Shown: in pieces, positions 34,255-46,339 of the stretch
Layout: each line of letters begins with the position of its first letter
Numbering within the stretch: the stretch's first letter is position 1
Notes under the pieces: model-generated
What the model saw: the letters and a program-made list of their open reading frames with translations, nothing else
What the model was told of the DNA's origin: nothing
The model's database searches: none
Made by a program: the position numbers and the translations under genes
Assembly (NCBI GenBank): GCA_027625915.1
Contig: JANTQA010000021.1
Coordinates: forward strand, 2,356,001 to 2,420,000
Length of the DNA stretch: 64,000 nucleotides
Direction of reading: 5' to 3'
From: Anaeramoeba flamelloides
Lineage: Eukaryota; Metamonada; Anaeramoebidae

Positions 34255-34324
34255 TATTTTTTGATTATTTTTTGAGAACTAAGAATCATAAAAGAATAAT
34301 TTCAATATCGGGGGCTGGTAGCTA

Positions 34325-34536
34325 AAATATAAACTGATTTTTGGTTAACTGATATATGTATAATAAATTCGAAAATTTACAACTTAATTTTCAATTTCTT
34401 TATTTCTCATAGACAAATAAATTTTAACCAACTTCTTTGAAAAACTCTATTTGTAAAAGAAAAATATTGATAATAAAGTGAAAATTTTTCTAATTGATGA
34501 TACTTATATCAGTAAAACAAAAATCAGTTTATATTT
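34325..34536. mobile_element. MITE-like inverted-repeat element
   Basis: Arms of about 58 bp: AAATATAAACTGATTTTTGG at the left and its near complement AAAATCAGTTTATATTT at the right; the inner part matches again around GATATATG/CTTATATC. Noncoding. Only 70 bp from the previous element. Confidence 0.58.
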
Positions 34537-34694
34537 CAATTATTACAATTTGAAATTGTGTAATCTAATATACAATTAAATATAGGGATTTTCTAGATTA
34601 AAAAATGTTTTAGATTTTTCAAAAGTCAATTCTAAAAATATCGGTAATTTTTTTATTTTATTTTTTCAACATCGAAATTCATTCCCTTTTAGAC

Positions 34695-34868
34695 TTTTTT
34701 TTTAATTTTAATTTGAGAAATTAAAAGAAATTTTCTTAGATTTTATTTTTATTTCTTAAATTAAAAAAATCAACCATTATTTTTTCCAGAATTTCAAAAG
34801 ATTGAGTAAAATCAAAGATTTTTCTCTAAACTTTTAAATTCTAGATAAGCTAGCCACTCAACTGCATG
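34695..34868. repeat. Two-module palindrome array
   Basis: An AATTTGAGAAATTAAAAG palindrome (34712-34768) and a CCAGAATTTCAAAAGATTGAG palindrome (34782-34850), followed by CTAGCCACTCAACTGCATGTG, a decayed linker, and then LINE 3' sequence. Confidence 0.68.
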
Positions 34869-35275
34869 TGACAGTAAATCCCAAATTTCTAATTTTTTGT
34901 TTCAAAATTTTAATAAAGAATCATAATTCTCTTTATCATTAACTAATGACAAAATAAATAATGAATCGTTTTTTGTTAAAATATTAGAAATATTATTATT
35001 TTTTAAAATATTAGATAAATTAATTTTTTTTAATTCAGATATCCAGATTTTTGATTTTTTTCATCAAATGGGCACTCAATAAAAATATTTTTCTTATATT
35101 CATCACTTTTACAATTGAATTATTCTTGCATAAATTACAAGATTTTATTTTTATTTTATTCTTATCATAAACATACGAATATCTATTTAGATAATTTGTG
35201 AAATTTCTTAGGTTTAAGACGGGAGTATAACTTATCCAATACAAATAATTTTTGTTCTTTATTATTTAAAAAATT
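34869..35275 (-). mobile_element. LINE 3'-region fragment
   Basis: Shares the run from TTTCTAAATTTT through TTAACTAATGACA and the zinc-knuckle region with the copies at 9416 and 31985. Flanked on both sides by palindrome arrays (34695-34868, 35335-35870). Confidence 0.62.
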
Positions 35276-35334
35276 CTATTTTGATACAGAAATTAATATA
35301 TTTTCTTTATTATTTATTAAATTAAAAAAAAAAT

Positions 35335-35870
35335 AATAATCACAGATTAAATGAATTTTATAAGAATATTTATTAAATATTCTTTTTATTCCTCAAATTA
35401 AAAAACAAAAATGTTGGGTTTTCTTGAGTTTTAAAAGAATTAAAAGAAATCATATTATTTTACTCAATTCTTTTGAATCTCCAAAAAAAATCTATTTAGT
35501 TTTTTATTTAATTTTAGACATAAAAGGAAACTTTTATCAATTCTCGGTTTCTTACAAAAATTAAAAAAAAACTTAATGGATATCAATAGATTTGAAAATT
35601 TAAAAAAAAAAAAAAAACTGGTACTCTAAGGTACTCGACAGTACTCTTCTGACACTTTTCCTTTAGTTTTTTTTTTTTTTTTGTTTGATTGAAAAACCAA
35701 TAGATTTTCAAAACAAAAACCTCAAGAAAACTTCTTTTAAATTTCCTAGAATTTTAAAAAAATTAGTACAATCTTTTATTTTTATCTATTCTTTAAAATT
35801 CTGGGAAAGATAGGCATTCTACGGAAATCTACTGCAATTGGTAGCAATCAATGGTACTCTACAACAAAAC
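35335..35870. repeat. Decayed palindrome array
   Basis: Several imperfect modules (35395-35500, 35505-35580, 35660-35820) with decamer linkers at 35615-35655 (GGTACTCTAAGGTACTCGAC) and 35815-35865. More diverged than the other arrays. Confidence 0.6.
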
Positions 35871-35984
35871 ATTTTTTTTTTTATTTTTACATAATTAAAA
35901 AAATTTTCACCTACTCATTTGAGACCAAACTCAGAGATATCTCAACATTTTAAGTTTTGAATAAATTAACCAATGTTAACAAAA

Positions 35985-36100
35985 CAAGATTAAGTTGGCA
36001 TAATCATCTTCTAAATAATAATTTTTACCAAATTGAATTATGTAATAGTTTAATTGGATCAATTCAACTTATTCAAAATGGAAAAAAAAAGTTATAAAAA
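35985..36100 (+). pseudogene. Possible coding remnant
   Basis: A short plus frame reads TRLSWHNHLLNNNFYQIELC and continues to a stop near 36098, ending IQLIQNGKKKL. It follows a palindrome array. It may be a fragment of a mobile element or a lost gene; unrecognised. Confidence 0.25.
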
Positions 36101-36154
36101 ATGATAAATTTTTGGAATTATTTTTTTTTTTTTTCTAATGTTTTAAATTATCTT

Positions 36155-36520
36155 TTTTTTTTGTTTTTTTAACTTTTTCATTTTCTTTTTTTTTTTTTTA
36201 GAAAAGATCATGTTGAAAAAAAAGATCATCGAAAAGACAAATAATCATAAAAAAATTGATACTCTGTAATGTATTTTAAAATAACATTAATTATGAGCAT
36301 AAAAATCTCCTTGTTAACCTTTTTTTCCCGAAAAAGTTCAAAAATAAAAAATAAATAATACTCTTTTCAAAAATTGTTACTCATTTTATTTTTTTTTGGT
36401 TTTATTTTTTGTTAATTTTTAAAATATCAGGCTTTGAAAGGTTTTGAATAATTTAAAAGTGAATTATTGAAGAGGACTAATTCTTTGTTGTACATGAATA
36501 CTAAAGAATATAGATATATA
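36155..36520 (-). repeat. Dispersed repeat A, copy 3 (inverted, partial)
   Basis: Reverse complement of about 38540-38880; shares GAGCATAAAAATCTCCTTG, CAAAAATTGTTACTCA and TACTAAAGAATATA. Lies just downstream of the HDAC stop, so the HDAC 3' flank and intron 2 carry inverted copies. Confidence 0.65.
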
Positions 36521-36541
36521 TATATATATATATATATATAT
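36516..36541. repeat. (TA)n tract
   Basis: TA dinucleotide run at the end of dispersed repeat A copy 3, downstream of the HDAC gene. Confidence 0.9.
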
Positions 36542-36919
36542 CCACATTGATTATTTTTGTTGATTCTCAATTTTTGAAATGGAGTTTAAATTTTAATAGT
36601 TTTCAAGAAATTTTCATACTTTTGTGAAAATTTTATGTTTGATAAATCAACAATTAGTCTATGATTTTATTTTTATATTTTTTCTGATCAATCCATGGCT
36701 CTTTTACAAGTTACTTGTCCTTTTTTTAATTTAATAACTATATTTATCAATTATTAGGAGATAATATTTTTTCTATTTTTAATCATTTAAAGTTGCATTC
36801 AAAAAGGTAAATATAACAGAAATCCCCAATGGAATTTTATTATGTGATGCCTAAAAAGAAAAAATTGTAAAAAAAAAAAATAATAAAAACAAAAGATTAA
36901 TCTTAATTTATTACAATTA

Positions 36920-39157
36920 TTAATTTTTAGTTGGAATTTTATTTTTTCGCATTTTTTTCAAATTCTGTTGTATATTTAAATCATTTCTATCTTGAATATG
37001 AATTTCTTCATAGGAATGTTTGCCGTCATGATTTAAAAAATTGAGTTTCATGAACGAGGTATGTTTTTTTTGTAAAATTTGTGATGTTGAAAAGTCATTT
37101 AAATTGCTATTTTTTTCAGATATTTCATTATTTATTGAAATAATTTTTTCAATTTTACAATTTTGTTGAATTCTTTTTTCTTTATAATTTGAGATGATTT
37201 GAAATGTTTTTTTTGTGTTATCATTAACAAGATCATCATTTGAATTTTTATTCTCATTTGCAATTTCAATATTATTATTATCCTCGTTCTTTTCATTATG
37301 AGTTACATTAATAATTTTCTCGTTATTCTCTCCATTATAATTTTTAAAATTGTTTTTTTTATCACAATCTTCTTCTTCACCATCATCATCATCATCATCA
37401 TTGATATTATGATTTAATTTGATAATAATTGTTGTATTGTCTATTGATTGGTTTTTATTTAATTGCTTTTCTTTTATTTTTTTATCATTTTTTTCATCAT
37501 CAATATTATTATTGATGTTTAAAGTGATTCCATTAAGAACATTATTTGTATTTAAATACTTTTTATCGTTTTCTAATTTAATTTCATTTTGAAAATTTCC
37601 AAATGATTTATTTTGATGCAATTTTGTTGTTAAAGGATCATGAGTATTATTATCTAAATTCTTATTCAAAAAAGAAAAAGTGGAAATTTCTGTGAACGTT
37701 TCATCCAGAAATTCCAAATTATAATCTATGCCAAAATCTCTTTCATCTTCATTCCATAAAGTTTCGAGATAATCCTCATCTTCAGAATCTTCAAAATAAT
37801 CTTCATTATCTTCATATTTTTCGTAACTATTATAATCAAGTGAAAAACCAAAACCGTCAGATGGTACCGTTCTTATACCAACTGAAGGGACAGATTCTAT
37901 TTTTTTTAAATTTTCGACAATTTGATGATATAACTTTTCTAAATTTTTATTTTCATTACTATTTTTCATGATTTTAGGTTCAATGTGTAAAAATTTTTCT
38001 AGTGGGAAATCCAAAGAATACTCAGTTTCAGGCAAAGTATTTGGTAGATCTGTTTCGTTTAATAATAAAGAGGTTTCGTAAGTCCAACATTTGGCAACAT
38101 TTTTCGGAGTATACCCTCCTCCTCCTAAAACCAGTAATGGCTTGCCGATTCCCTTAACATATTGTAAACACGCACCATGGCCCTTAAGTGTTAAATTAAA
38201 ACATCCTAATTCATCATGTGCAAGAGTATCTGCCCCACATTGTAAAACAATTGCTGTTGGTTGGTAATATTTCATGATTGCATCAATGGTTTTTTTAAAA
38301 ATATTGAGATATGATTCATCACCCATACCATTGTCTAATGGGAAATTAACAGCATAATTTTCGCCTTCACCAACTCCAATATCTTTGATATCTCCTATTT
38401 TTTTTTTTTTTTTATTGGTATTTTAAATTTTATTGAAATTAATGTTTTTCAATTTTGTTTAAATGTAAAGACTTTTGTAAAAAATTAATTAAATGAAATT
38501 ATATTTCAAAAATTGTGGCTCATTTGAAATAATAAATGTGAATATATATATATATATATATATATTCTTTAGTATCCAAAAACAACTAATTATTAAATCT
38601 GATTAATAATCCACCTTTTAAATTATTAAAACACATCAAAAACTGATATTTTAAAACTTTGAAAAAAATAAAAACAAAAACTAAAAAAAAGTGAGTAACA
38701 ATTTTTGAAAAGAGCTTATTATTTATTTTTTATTTCTGAACTTTTTACGAAAAACAGGTTAACAAGGAGATTTTTATGCTCATAAATCGATGTTATTTTA
38801 ATCTGAAATTACATATTTCTCAAAATTGCCTTGATGTTTATTGGAATTTTCTAAGATCTTTTTTTTTTTCCACATGATCTTTTATAAAAAAAAAGTAAAA
38901 AAAAACAAAATGAAAAAAAAAAAAAAGAAATAAATAAAAATAAAAATTTGAAGAAATAAGAAAAAAAAAAAATAACCTAAAAAATTTGAATAACTAGATA
39001 AAATGATTTTGTTCTCAAAATTTGAAAATATTTTTTTGATGAGAATATATTCAAAAACCTGGAAAACCATCTTCCCGAAAATATTATAAAGCGAGTCAAC
39101 ATTTTTGAATAGTTTACGATAAAATACAACATTAATGGTTTCGTTAAATAAAAACTG

Positions 39158-39188
<31 letters not shown>

Positions 39189-42100
39189 CTTTTTCAATCA
39201 AAGGGGCCCAGTTTTATTGAAGAAATGGAAGACATTCTATGAGTTTAATTCATTACTCTTATCAAACTAAAATTTTCAATTTTTCGATCAAAATCATTTT
39301 TTCTCATTTTGCAAAATTTTGTTTTTTTTGTTTTTTGCTTTTTGCATTTTTTTTTTTTTTTTTTTTTTTTTCTTCTTTTCTTTTTTATTTTTTTTTTTAA
39401 AAATTAACTTTGAAAAAAAAAATGTTTGAAAAACGAAATAAACATTAAGAAAAGTTAAGCTTTGTATGTTCTTTTAAAATTCATACATTTACAAGTAAAA
39501 AATCTTATTATCAACAATTTTAATTTCCTAAAGAAATTGAGAATTTTGCACGAGACGTTCAAATGATAGGGGCCCAAAAAATTTTTTAACATTTTTTTTT
39601 TTTTGAAATTTATGGTTTGTTCAGGTGTTTCTTTTATAATTATGGACTCTTATAAGAAGTTTATTATTTTTCGTATTTCTAAACAATCTAAGTTTGGTTG
39701 ATTCTTAAAAATAAAGTGACTTTTTCATTTTTGGCTGGGCTACTTTGAGTGAAATGGAGTTTATATATATATATATATTATTTTGAAGGGTGGAAACTAA
39801 TTTACTCTTATTGTCGTGGGTTTTTTTTAATTTTCTGTTTATTTGGAATATTAATGGATTTTCGTTAGGTTTTTTTGGGTTTTCTATTTATTTGGAAAAT
39901 CAATAGATTTTCGTTAGGTTTTTTTTACTTTAGAAATAAACCGAAAATTTTAAGAAATTTTCGGTTTATTTTCTAAAGAAAAAAAAACCTAGAACACTTC
40001 ACAAATAAAATAAAAAACCTCAAAAAAACCTATAACAATTAACAGATAAAAGAGAAAACCTCAAGAAAACCACCCTTATCTTTTCCAAAATTTAAAAGAA
40101 TTGCTAAAATCAAAGATTTTGTCTCTATTCTTTTGAATTCTGAAAAAGCTAACGGCGGTTTTTTTGAATTTTTGAAATAAATAATTCTATAATAGGAAAA
40201 ATTAATTGATTCCTATTAAAGATATTTATTAAATTTAAAATGTATTTAAAAAATAATGAAATAATCTCTTAACTGTGAAAAAAAAATATTCAATCTTTTG
40301 ACTATTAAATTTAAAAAAAAAAATCTTATTAGAACCTGGAAAATTGGATTTTTCAACTTAAATTGTAAAATATCTTGAAAAATAATTTTTGATCCAGATT
40401 CTTTTATTAACAAATAGTGTTATTTATAAGTGAGGTTATTGAAAAGTGAAAAATTAGCAAATATTTAATTTTTTTTTCACAAAATTTTTGCAGGATCGTG
40501 AACAATATTTAAAAAATCGATTTTTTTTTTGAAATCCTATTCATGGTTAAAACTTTTTGGTATAATGTATTGATTTATTCAATTAATCCAATTTGATGAA
40601 TTGCTTTTTCTTTTATTTTTACTTTTTGTTTACAAATTCTTTTTCTTTTCAAATTCTTTTTCATTTTTGAATTTTAGAATTTTTTTGAAAAATTTTTTGT
40701 TTTTTGTAAAACATTTTGCTTTAAAAAAGCTAAATCTGTAAACGATCTTTTGGATCCAAAATTTGTTTTTTTGTTTTACTTAGTTGAACATTGCTCGGTG
40801 GGATTTAACACAAAAATCTTATTATCAAATAAATTCAATGTTTTAAAAGTTAAAACAAATACTTAATTACTTTGAAGTTTTTTAATAAGATTAAAACGAT
40901 TAATTCAAAAGATAAGAAAAATGACTTTAAATAATATGTTTTTGATAAATATCTCCCTATTGGACTGAAATGTGGTATAATCTGGCGTATTTAACATAGT
41001 TTAATGTGCTAACCAATTTATGTAAAATTGTTTTGATAGTAAAAAAATAATAATAAAGAAGAAGAATTCTTTTACTAATTTCTAAAATTATTCTAAAAAA
41101 CATTTTAATATGTGTAACAATAAAATGTTTTTTAAAATAAAATTTCAATAAATAATTATTCTTCATAAACTTTTGTATAATTGCTAATCTTAATAAAACA
41201 AAATAATTTTTTTTTCAAAAAAAAAAAAAAAAAACCTGTTTATAATATTAAGAGATCTTGTAAATGATAATTTCAAAATGGAAAAAAGAATGAAAATGAA
41301 ATTGATATTAAAAAAAAAAAAAAAAAAAAAGCAACTAACCAGTTCCTGGGAAATACCCATATCCATATTTATGAAAACTACAAGTCATAACTCGGTTTGT
41401 TTTTTTAAAAGCTTCTTCAACACCATCTCCGTGATGAATATCAATATCGATATATAATACTCTAGGATGATATTTTAATAATTCCAAAATTCCTAAAACA
41501 ATATCATTCACATAGCAAAATCCCGATGCTTCTTTTTTTTTAGCATGATGAAGGCCGCCTAATCGTTATATATGTATATATATAATTTTTATAATGAAAT
41601 TATAAGGAAAAAAATCATATAAAAAATAAAAATAGGAATATTAAATGAAAAATAATTGCTAAAGAGTTAGCAGGATTTTTTTTTTCTAATTTTATTTTAA
41701 TTTCGTTTCGTTATTTATATTTACTGTTTCCAAACTTTTAATGAAAAATAGAAGATTTTTATCTTCAATTAGAAAATAATAGAAAGAAAAAAAAAAAAAA
41801 AAACATAATTTTATTTTTTACAGTCGTTTTAAAAATGTGAGGACTGTTTTTTTTTTAGAAGGATTTTTTAAAACTTTTTTTAGAAGTTTTGTTTTTTAAA
41901 AAAGTGAAAACTTTTTCAGAATGAAATATTTTTGAAAGTTTTCGATTTTAGTAAAGTGGGGGATCAACCTTTAAATACGATGTAGGGGTTGGAATCAGAA
42001 AGAAAGATACTTTTTTAAATAACAGATCACTTTTAAAAAGGTTTTAATTCTGTACTAGAGTATATATGAATGTTGTAAAAAATAGAGTTTTTGCAATTTT

Positions 42101-44908
42101 AGAGATAAATAACGAGTTCCATGCAATTACCCACAATTTAGTAATAGTAAATATAATATCTGATTATATTAATAGACTAATAATAAATATAATCAAAAAA
42201 TCGTTTGGTAAATACCAATCTTTCAAATCGAAAAAAAAAAAAAATCATTTTTCAAACAAAGTATTGGTATTTACCAAACAATTCTATATTGAAAATCCCT
42301 TTGAGCTCAAAAATAAAAACGGAGGTTTTATTTACTATTACTGAATTGTGGGTAATTAGATGTAACTCTTTATTTATGTCTAAAAGTGTAAAAACTCTAT
42401 TTTTTATAGCATTCATATTTACACTTTGTGTTCGTAAATTTGAATAACCCCTCCGAAAAAAAAAATGTCAATTGGAAAAAAATTGTCAAATGGTAGTAAA
42501 AGATCTCATTTTTCCAATATTATTTTACTTATTTTTTTTCCTTTATTTAAAAAACAAAAACCAAGTCACAAAAACTAGATTGATTATTTGAATCAAAATA
42601 GAATTCAAAACATACCATGAAACCAAAATTGAATCAAAAAAAATATCAAATTTGATTTTTAATTGTAAAAATTAGTAAAATTTGCTTTTTTCGATTTTTT
42701 GTTGCTCTATTTTTCTTATTATTGTGGAATCGACTTTAAGAGTATAGAAATAGGTATTATTTCGAGTTTGAGTAATTTCAATTTCAGAAATCATTAATGC
42801 CTATCTTTACTATTTGTACTGTGGAAACTGAAAATCTAACGTTGATAAGAGAAAAAAATGGTTTAAAAGTATTCCTATTCAAGGGAAAGACAAAATCTTA
42901 CAGGTTTTTTTCGGGATTTTAAAGGAAAACTCTTTATTGATCAAAAATTTATGGAATTTTAGAGCAAAACAAGGATAATTTAAATAGCAATTTATTACCT
43001 CTTGCCACTCTTACTTTTCACTTTATCTGAAAGTATATTGATATCACTTCCATAAACTCTATCGCTTTTTAAAATGAAGTGGAAAGGAAGAAACATAAGT
43101 GGGTTTTGATTTTCGAAATTGGTAGGTAAAAATATCGAATTTAGATTGTGAAAATGTTTTTTCCCAAATGACAAAATTTTTGAAAAAAAAAACCCTTAAA
43201 TTGGAAACAAGACAAAGATCTTCTTTGCTCAGCATTCTTTTAGTTTCGGCAAATGTGTTGTAGTCATTAACGGTAATAATAACCGACTATAAAATATAAA
43301 TATTCCTTAATTTGGTTTGTGCAATTTCAGATAGTCATTCATAATCAGTGAAAAATAAGTCGAAAATTTTTTGAAAAATTTTTCCTTTCACATAATGCCA
43401 TTTCACAATGAAAATTGATTTGAAACTTTTTTATTCATTTAACAATTTTTTTTAGAAAATGGTTATCTATTTTTTTAACATAAAAAAACTTTAATAAAAC
43501 TGAAACTTTTAGAATTAATTTTTTGGTTTGTTGAGTGTTTATGTTGATATTTAAATAACTGGAACCGATTATATTCTCTTATTCGATCACAAAGGATGCT
43601 GGTTGCAAAAATACAATAAAAAAAAATTTTCTTTGGCTCAATGCCGTAAACCTTCGAAAAGAAGAGAATTTCTTTCACTGTTCCTTCTTAGTTTAAGTTA
43701 AGATTAAAAACTGGAATTACCTAAATTCATTTAAAAAAGGTGAGTACTAAAAGTTTTAAAATGAGTTACTAGAACGGCTAAAAAGAGTGATTCAAACAGT
43801 TTGTACGACACTTTTTCAAACTTTTTGTTTTCATGATTTTGAAACAGCTGTGGTTCTATTTCTTTTTGTTTTTTTATTTTTTTTTCGGTAAAATACCTTG
43901 TTGCAGAGGACTGAGATTGTTTTTTTTAAAAAAACGATTTAGGAAGACAACCCAAAAGAAAATTCTAAAAGGAAAACCGATTTGAAAAGTAAGAATTATT
44001 TCTATCTTTTTCTTTTTGTTGTTCCCGAAATTGGCAAAAGTACAAATTATTTATCAAACACCAAAAATTCCAATTCATTTGTTGACACTAATCTTCACAA
44101 ATAAAAAATAATACGAGCAATTTCATTTAATTTAAGAATTGTTTGTTAAGGTGTAAGTCTTGGAGTCCTCGAAAGAAAAGGTTTTGTTTCTCTTTAAATT
44201 CTAACAAAATTCATGTGGCTTGTTCCCTGAATAGTGATGACTAAAAGTTTGAAAAGCGATCCGTTAGCTGTATTTTTTTAAAAAATTTTTTGTTTATCTT
44301 GATTTTCAATATTTTTAGTCAAATTATAAAAAATAATGGCACGACTATTTATTCTCTTTTATCAAATATACTTTTCCAAAACAGTTTTCAGATCTAAACA
44401 TATCTCCTGTGGTTGTGGTTAATATTCATACAAATTACTTTGTTGAAATAAAAACAAACAAACAAACAAAAAAAAAAAAAAAAAAAAGAAAAGTAATATA
44501 AACTTTACCTGCCCAGTTAATTGCGATATCTGTTTCTCCATTATTTAATTTTCTTGCTCCGTCTATTGATCCACCAGCAGAGATTTGACTAAATTTAAAC
44601 AAACCATCAAAAATTGGAGAGTCTTCACCAACATTATAGGTTTTTAGCATTCCATCAAAAATGTCTTCGTTGTCTGGTGTTATATACCGAAGAAATTCGA
44701 TATACTCTTTGGAGTGGTAATTTGTAAGATCTTCAGTTGTGGATTTGTTAATTGGGTAAACTTTCATTTTCTTATGAAGCCCATAGCCTGTTATTAAATC
44801 GTGGGCCAATTTTATTCTTCGAGGTTTCATTGGGTGATCACCTCCATAATTAAAACTCCCAATATCAGAATCATAAAAATAACTTACTCTTTTTTTGGAA
44901 AAATTCAT
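36920..44908 (-). CDS. HDAC1: Class I histone deacetylase (Rpd3/HDAC1 type), three exons, complete
   Basis: Zn-dependent lysine deacetylase removing acetyl groups from histone tails in nuclear corepressor complexes (family knowledge). Exons 44509-44908, 41340-41558 and 36920-38394 join in phase (both junctions phase 1) to 2094 nt, 697 residues. The first ATG in frame (44908) gives [17 protein letters not shown], the canonical class I start. Active-site parts are all present: His pair at 137-138 ([18 protein letters not shown]), metal ligands Asp173 and His175 ([11 protein letters not shown]), Asp262 ([13 protein letters not shown]) and catalytic Tyr301 in GGGGYTP. The core ends near residue 370. 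The remaining ~330 residues are an acidic, Asn-rich, probably disordered tail with Asp and Glu runs, longer than the ~110-residue tail of human HDAC1. Both introns are about 2.9 kb and hold repeats. Class I rather than II follows from the GLHHAKK and ASGFCYVND blocks. Confidence 0.96.
38510..39130 (+). repeat. Dispersed repeat A, copy 2
   Basis: Same orientation as copy 1, in HDAC intron 2; contains GAGTAACAATTTTTGAAAAG and TTAACAAGGAGATTTTTATG. Bounded inside by a (TA)n tract at about 38542-38566 and ending near another (TA)n. Confidence 0.65.
39181..39763. mobile_element. Tc1/mariner-like element remnant (ends only)
   Basis: Left TATAAACTCTTTTTCAATCA and right TTTGAGTGAAATGGAGTTTA are inverted copies, with GGGCCCAG/CTGGGC just inside. 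Both ends abut (TA)n tracts, so a TA target is plausible. Interior is poly(T)-rich and noncoding. Confidence 0.48.
39778..39822 (-). mobile_element. LINE 3' tail abutting palindrome array
   Basis: TATTTTGAAGGGTGGAAACT and the following TTACTCTTATTG correspond to the LINE terminus. It follows a (TA)n tract instead of poly(T) and leads straight into an array at 39818. Confidence 0.5.
39818..40172. repeat. Nested palindrome array in HDAC intron 2
   Basis: Symmetric build: outer TTTTCTGTTTATTTGG and TTTTCTATTTATTTGG arms, a core palindrome at about 39917-39990 (ACTTTAGAAATAAACCG against its complement), then the matching complements with GAACACTTCACAAATAAA, and finally an AATTTAAAAGAATTG module ending AACGGCGG. 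Confidence 0.75.
42064..42417. mobile_element. Long nested-hairpin MITE in HDAC intron 1
   Basis: Outer arms of about 95 bp (ATGAATGTTGTAAAAAATAG left; complement TATTTTTTATAGCATTCAT right) and inner arms CGTTTGGTAAATACCAAT / ATTGGTATTTACCAAAC. Short frames across it are not genes. Confidence 0.65.
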
Positions 44909-45904
44909 TTTGGAAATTGTCAAGGCAAAGAAATGTTTGGATTAAAAAAAAATACTGATATAATTTGCTTGAAAAATTTTGTGATCGAATTGGCGCTAAG
45001 TAATTGGAAGAATGTTAAGCGAGTAAATTAAACAAAGTAAAAAAAATTTTTATTAGGTTTATTATGATTTTGTTGAGCGAGGTTTTATAGAAAAAAAATT
45101 AAAAAAGAACAAACAAAATAAAAACAAGGAAAAAATAAAAAAATGAAAAAAATGAAAATAATTTTGGTTTTATTGGTTGAAAATTTAAAATCAGCAAAAA
45201 GTATTTTTTTCGAGGAATTTTTTTGAATTTGAGGATTTTTGTGGGAAATTGAGGATATATTTCACAAGTCCATAATTTTTTAGGACAATTCTAAAATAAC
45301 AAGAAAGATTCTTAAAGATGTTTAAGGTGGTTTAGTATATTACTAAAGTTTTAGATTGAGTTAAAGTATAGTAATAACTCTGTGATATTTTGTTTACTAT
45401 TATTTCTTTTGAAAAATATTCATTTGTCCACAATTTTTTAAATCGAGTATTTGTAAGTTTTTATGTACGTTTTGTGAAAAGATATTATTCAAAAGATATA
45501 TTTTTTTGTGAAAAATTTTGGGTATTTAATAATAGTATAAAGAAATTGGATGAAATTGGAGAGTTCAATTACTCCAAATTTTACTAATGTTTTTTTTTTT
45601 TCACATAATAAATATTAAATTCACTGACTTATAGTATATTTTAATTCGAATCAATTTTGGAAGTGAATTATTTGATATTTCGAATAAATTTTAAATTAGA
45701 AATTGAATTTGTATTATAGTTTTTCAGATATTTTCTCTATTTTTTATAAACAATTTTTTTATCTTTATTTAAAAATTTACTCAAAAATTATCTTTATTTT
45801 AAAAGTAAAATTTTCAAATTTATTCCTTTATTTTTAGAAATTTTTATAAAAAAATCGAACTTTAAGGGATCAATAAGAAATTTATTTATTCTTTTTATTA
45901 TTAT

Positions 45905-46330
45905 TATTGAAGAAGTGTGAATTATACTCGAGTTGTCCTTAAACTTAAATTAGCTTTCAGAAATGTAAGCATAAAATCATAGATTCCACGATTACTAATT
46001 AACGAAATTAATTTCAAATGGTCACAGTTTAAAATTATTTCATTAAGATTTATTTGTTTCAATTTATTGTGAAAAATTAATCTATCTTTATCATAGAAAG
46101 AGCACACCCATAAAAAATGATCAATATTTTCTATAATTTCTTATGTTTATACTTTTAAATATAAATAGCAAAATTTATTTGAATTTTAGTTAATTGCATG
46201 TAATATATCTATTTAGGAAGTTAGTAAATTTTCTGAATTTTATCTTTGTCTACTTGAGGGATAAATTGTTTATTTTTGAGTTTTAAATAAATAATTTGAG
46301 ATTTTATTATTGAAAAAATATTTTTGTGGT
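45905..46330 (-). mobile_element. LINE C-terminal remnant
   Basis: A minus frame of about 60 codons opens with CSFYDKDRLIFHNKLKQINL and ends with TFLKANLSLRTTRV, matching in position the ...CPFYEKNRKF...LLKFLNKNLEI region of the copy at 9440-9640. A TAAAAAATGATCAATAT block (46107-46125) marks an empty insertion site. Confidence 0.6.
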
Positions 46331-46339
46331 GTGTATTCA

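Larger units (their letters stand above)
33701..36919. other. Intergenic region upstream of unknown-function gene
   Basis: Head of the minus gene at 33700 to the HDAC stop at 36920. Two MITEs, two palindrome arrays, a LINE fragment and a dispersed repeat fill most of it; no gene supported. Confidence 0.6.

Noticed and set aside
34057-34256. Long hairpin as a transcription terminator or structured RNA gene
   Set aside because: TA duplication and near-perfect long arms fit a transposon better.
44908-44923. Upstream TTG as HDAC start, five codons before the ATG
   Set aside because: Non-ATG; the ATG at 44908 gives the canonical class I N-terminus.
45390-45587. 65-codon plus frame
   Set aside because: A/T-biased composition, no splice or homology support.
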